From Psychrobacter ciconiae (GTDB lineage: Bacteria > Pseudomonadota > Gammaproteobacteria > Pseudomonadales > Moraxellaceae), in the NCBI RefSeq assembly GCF_904846055.1, contig NZ_CAJGYV010000001.1, positions 1,984,001 to 2,048,000 on the forward strand: DNA of 64,000 nt, written 5' to 3'. Position numbers and translations under genes: made by a program. Below the pieces are notes generated by a model. It ran no database searches and was not told the origin of the DNA. It was given only the letters and a program-made list of their open reading frames with translations. Below, in pieces: positions 63,599 to 64,000 of this stretch (positions are counted from its first letter, which is position 1; every line of letters starts with the position of its first letter).

Positions 63599-64000
63599 TT
63601 ACTCAACAATCTGAACGTAAGCTGCGACTCGCAGTTCTTGCAGCCAGTCTTCTTTGGCTTGGGGTGCTAAGCGCTGAAAAAGGGCTTGGCGGGCAAGGTT
63701 TCGGCGATATTGAGTGGTGGCATCAAAATTGCGCGTGCCTTCAACTTTTAAAATATGCCAACCAAATTGCGATTTAAATGGCGCTGAAAAGTCGCCAGCG
63801 GGCGTTTTTTTCATGACCGCTTCAAAGGGGGCAACCATATCGCCCTCGCTGACCCATTCCAAATCACCGCCCCGACCCGCTGACCCTGAATCATCGGAGT
63901 AGGTTGAAGCAAGTGCTGAAAAGTCTGCGCCGCGGCGTAACTGCTCGTACAAGTCGTTAATTTTTTGTTCCGCTAAAGCATCGGATTGCAGCTCATCGAC
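63599..64000 (-). CDS. surA: Periplasmic chaperone / peptidyl-prolyl isomerase SurA (5' part outside window)
   Basis: The frame is open to the right edge and gives the last 133 residues: most of a parvulin (PpiC) domain with RGADFSALASTYSDD, GGDLEWV and FGWHILKVEG, then the C-terminal helix (RQALFQRL ... LQELR) and the AYVQIVE strand that SurA uses to complete its core. SurA carries unfolded outer-membrane proteins to the Bam complex; bamA is in the same window. The parvulin domain plus this C-terminal tail favours SurA over PpiD or PrsA. Confidence 0.88.
   Translation of the reverse strand, partial: VDELQSDALAEQKINDLYEQLRRGADFSALASTYSDDSGSAGRGGDLEWVSEGDMVAPFEAVMKKTPAGDFSAPFKSQFGWHILKVEGTRNFDATTQYRRNLARQALFQRLAPQAKEDWLQELRVAAYVQIVE

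Overview
The window is a 64 kb piece of a gammaproteobacterial chromosome with moderate GC. Three things point to Moraxellaceae, most likely Psychrobacter or a close Moraxella relative: the style of the encoded proteins, a GyrA whose quinolone-determining residue falls at position 80 as described for Moraxella catarrhalis, and small Moraxellaceae-type hypothetical proteins. The family assignment is inferred from recognition of protein families, not from a database search. Almost everything is housekeeping; no prophage, CRISPR array or defence island is visible. One complete insertion sequence is present.

Layout. 1-2.1 kb: left-truncated phospholipase D lipoprotein and an NAD-dependent 3-hydroxyacid dehydrogenase (both minus). 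2.4-6.3 kb: metZ, ybaB, recR, rnd (plus), converging on an alpha/beta hydrolase. 7.0-13.0 kb: the minus-strand glycine cleavage operon gcvT-gcvH-nitroreductase-gcvP, led by a sigma70-like promoter, a tandem glycine riboswitch and a terminator-like hairpin whose 5' arm overlaps the P1 helix of the second aptamer. 13.2-18.8 kb: a lipoprotein, an MltB-type lytic transglycosylase, a multi-glycine-zipper protein, a membrane protein and ycgL. 18.7-19.6 kb: tRNA-Val/tRNA-Asp operon with a full-consensus promoter, next to odd GGTCACC repeats. 19.9-25.4 kb: clsA, a tail-anchored Sel1-like protein, waaA and rsmE. 25.4-29.8 kb: an fbpABC-type ferric iron ABC transporter with a likely Fur site. 29.8-33.5 kb: cmoM, an IS982-family element with a perfect 7-bp target duplication, and a lipoprotein esterase. 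33.7-41.5 kb: small unknown gene, gyrA (Ile at position 80), RarD-like permease, GST, small membrane protein, rnz, DUF815 ATPase. 41.5-43.3 kb: Sel1 lipoprotein diverging from a soluble Hanks-type kinase; tRNA-Leu. 43.6-56.7 kb: rimO, then the classic envelope cluster pyrH-frr-uppS-cdsA-dxr-rseP-bamA-lpxD-fabZ-lpxA, lacking skp between bamA and lpxD. 56.9-63.2 kb: SNF-family transporter, tgt, SOUL protein, asd, membrane-anchored EEP-fold protein. 63.2-64 kb: a candidate stand-alone structured RNA, a 4 x 17 bp tandem repeat, and the 3' part of surA.

How the genes work together. The right half is devoted to envelope biogenesis: isoprenoid precursor and carrier (dxr, uppS), phospholipid (cdsA, clsA), lipid A (lpxD, fabZ, lpxA, waaA), outer-membrane protein assembly (bamA, surA) and envelope stress (rseP). 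The left half holds one-carbon and amino-acid metabolism (gcv operon, metZ; asd lies at the right end). Several genes use TTG or GTG starts with good ribosome binding sites (metZ, recR, rnd). The most rewarding second looks are the unassigned structured RNA at 63.28-63.46 kb, the GyrA Ile80 substitution, the riboswitch read-out hairpin, the IS insertion at the cmoM start, the four-zipper protein and the kinase/Sel1 pair.
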